DNA of 5,296 bases from Maribacter sp. (lineage in GTDB: Bacteria > Bacteroidota > Bacteroidia > Flavobacteriales > Flavobacteriaceae), in contig JABDKZ010000171.1 of assembly GCA_013001935.1 (NCBI GenBank), positions 1 to 5,296 of the forward strand, given 5' to 3'. The notes beneath the pieces are model-generated. The model did no database searches, was not told the origin of the DNA, and saw only the letters and a list, made by a program, of their open reading frames with translations. Below, in pieces: positions 5,214 through 5,296 of this stretch (position 1 is its first letter; every line of letters begins with the position of its first letter). Both the position numbers and the translations under genes were made by a program.

Positions 5214-5296
5214 ATGAGAAATTTAGTACTCCTTTTTACAGCCCTCATATTAGGTACCACGGGTATCATGGCTAGTACAGTTGAAGATAAGGTTGC
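5214..5296 (+). CDS. Putative secreted small protein (5' part only)
   Basis: Twenty-seven codons are visible before the window ends, beginning MRNLVLLFTALILGTTGIMA and then STVEDKV. This is a typical signal peptide: a basic n-region (R2), a hydrophobic core of about 15 residues (4-18), and a small residue at a likely signal peptidase I site after A20. There is no lipobox cysteine, so a soluble periplasmic or exported product is more likely than a lipoprotein. The start is supported by the signal peptide and by the promoter and leader just upstream. I do not recognise the family from this fragment. Control by a sigma-54-type promoter suggests conditional expression. Confidence 0.75.
   Translation, partial: MRNLVLLFTALILGTTGIMASTVEDKV

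Overview
The window looks like chromosomal DNA from a marine-type member of the Flavobacteriaceae (Bacteroidota). The base composition is AT-rich and there are no Shine-Dalgarno sites before the genes. Two promoters match the Bacteroidota housekeeping form (TTG or TTTG, about 21 bases, TAnnTTTG). The ECF sigma factors and UvrA also read like flavobacterial family members. Assignment below family level is not possible from this stretch.

Layout, left to right. The left part (about 1-1942) lies on the minus strand and holds the same two-gene module twice in tandem. Each module is an ECF sigma factor gene (149-733 and 1361-1942; the proteins are about 82% identical with no gaps) followed downstream by a very small gene. 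One small gene is cut by the left edge (1-79). The other is complete, encodes 47 residues (1102-1245), and is followed by a strong intrinsic terminator (1047-1078). The two small proteins match at 16 of their first 26 residues, so sigma factor and small gene were probably duplicated together. The small protein is unrecognised beyond this.

The middle (about 1943-2186) is a divergent promoter region. One consensus promoter fires left into the second sigma module and one fires right into uvrA. The right part is uvrA (2187-4976), the ATPase subunit of nucleotide excision repair. It carries both ATP-binding cassettes, but one of the three zinc modules common in the family is missing both of its cysteine pairs.

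After uvrA, a non-coding stretch carries a sigma-54-like (-24/-12) promoter and a stem-loop placed almost exactly at the predicted transcript start. These lie ahead of a gene cut by the right edge (from 5214) that begins with a signal peptide. The main points of interest are the duplicated sigma/small-protein module, the silent divergence of the two sigma DNA-binding domains, the sigma-54-like promoter with its 5' hairpin, and the loss of a zinc module in UvrA.
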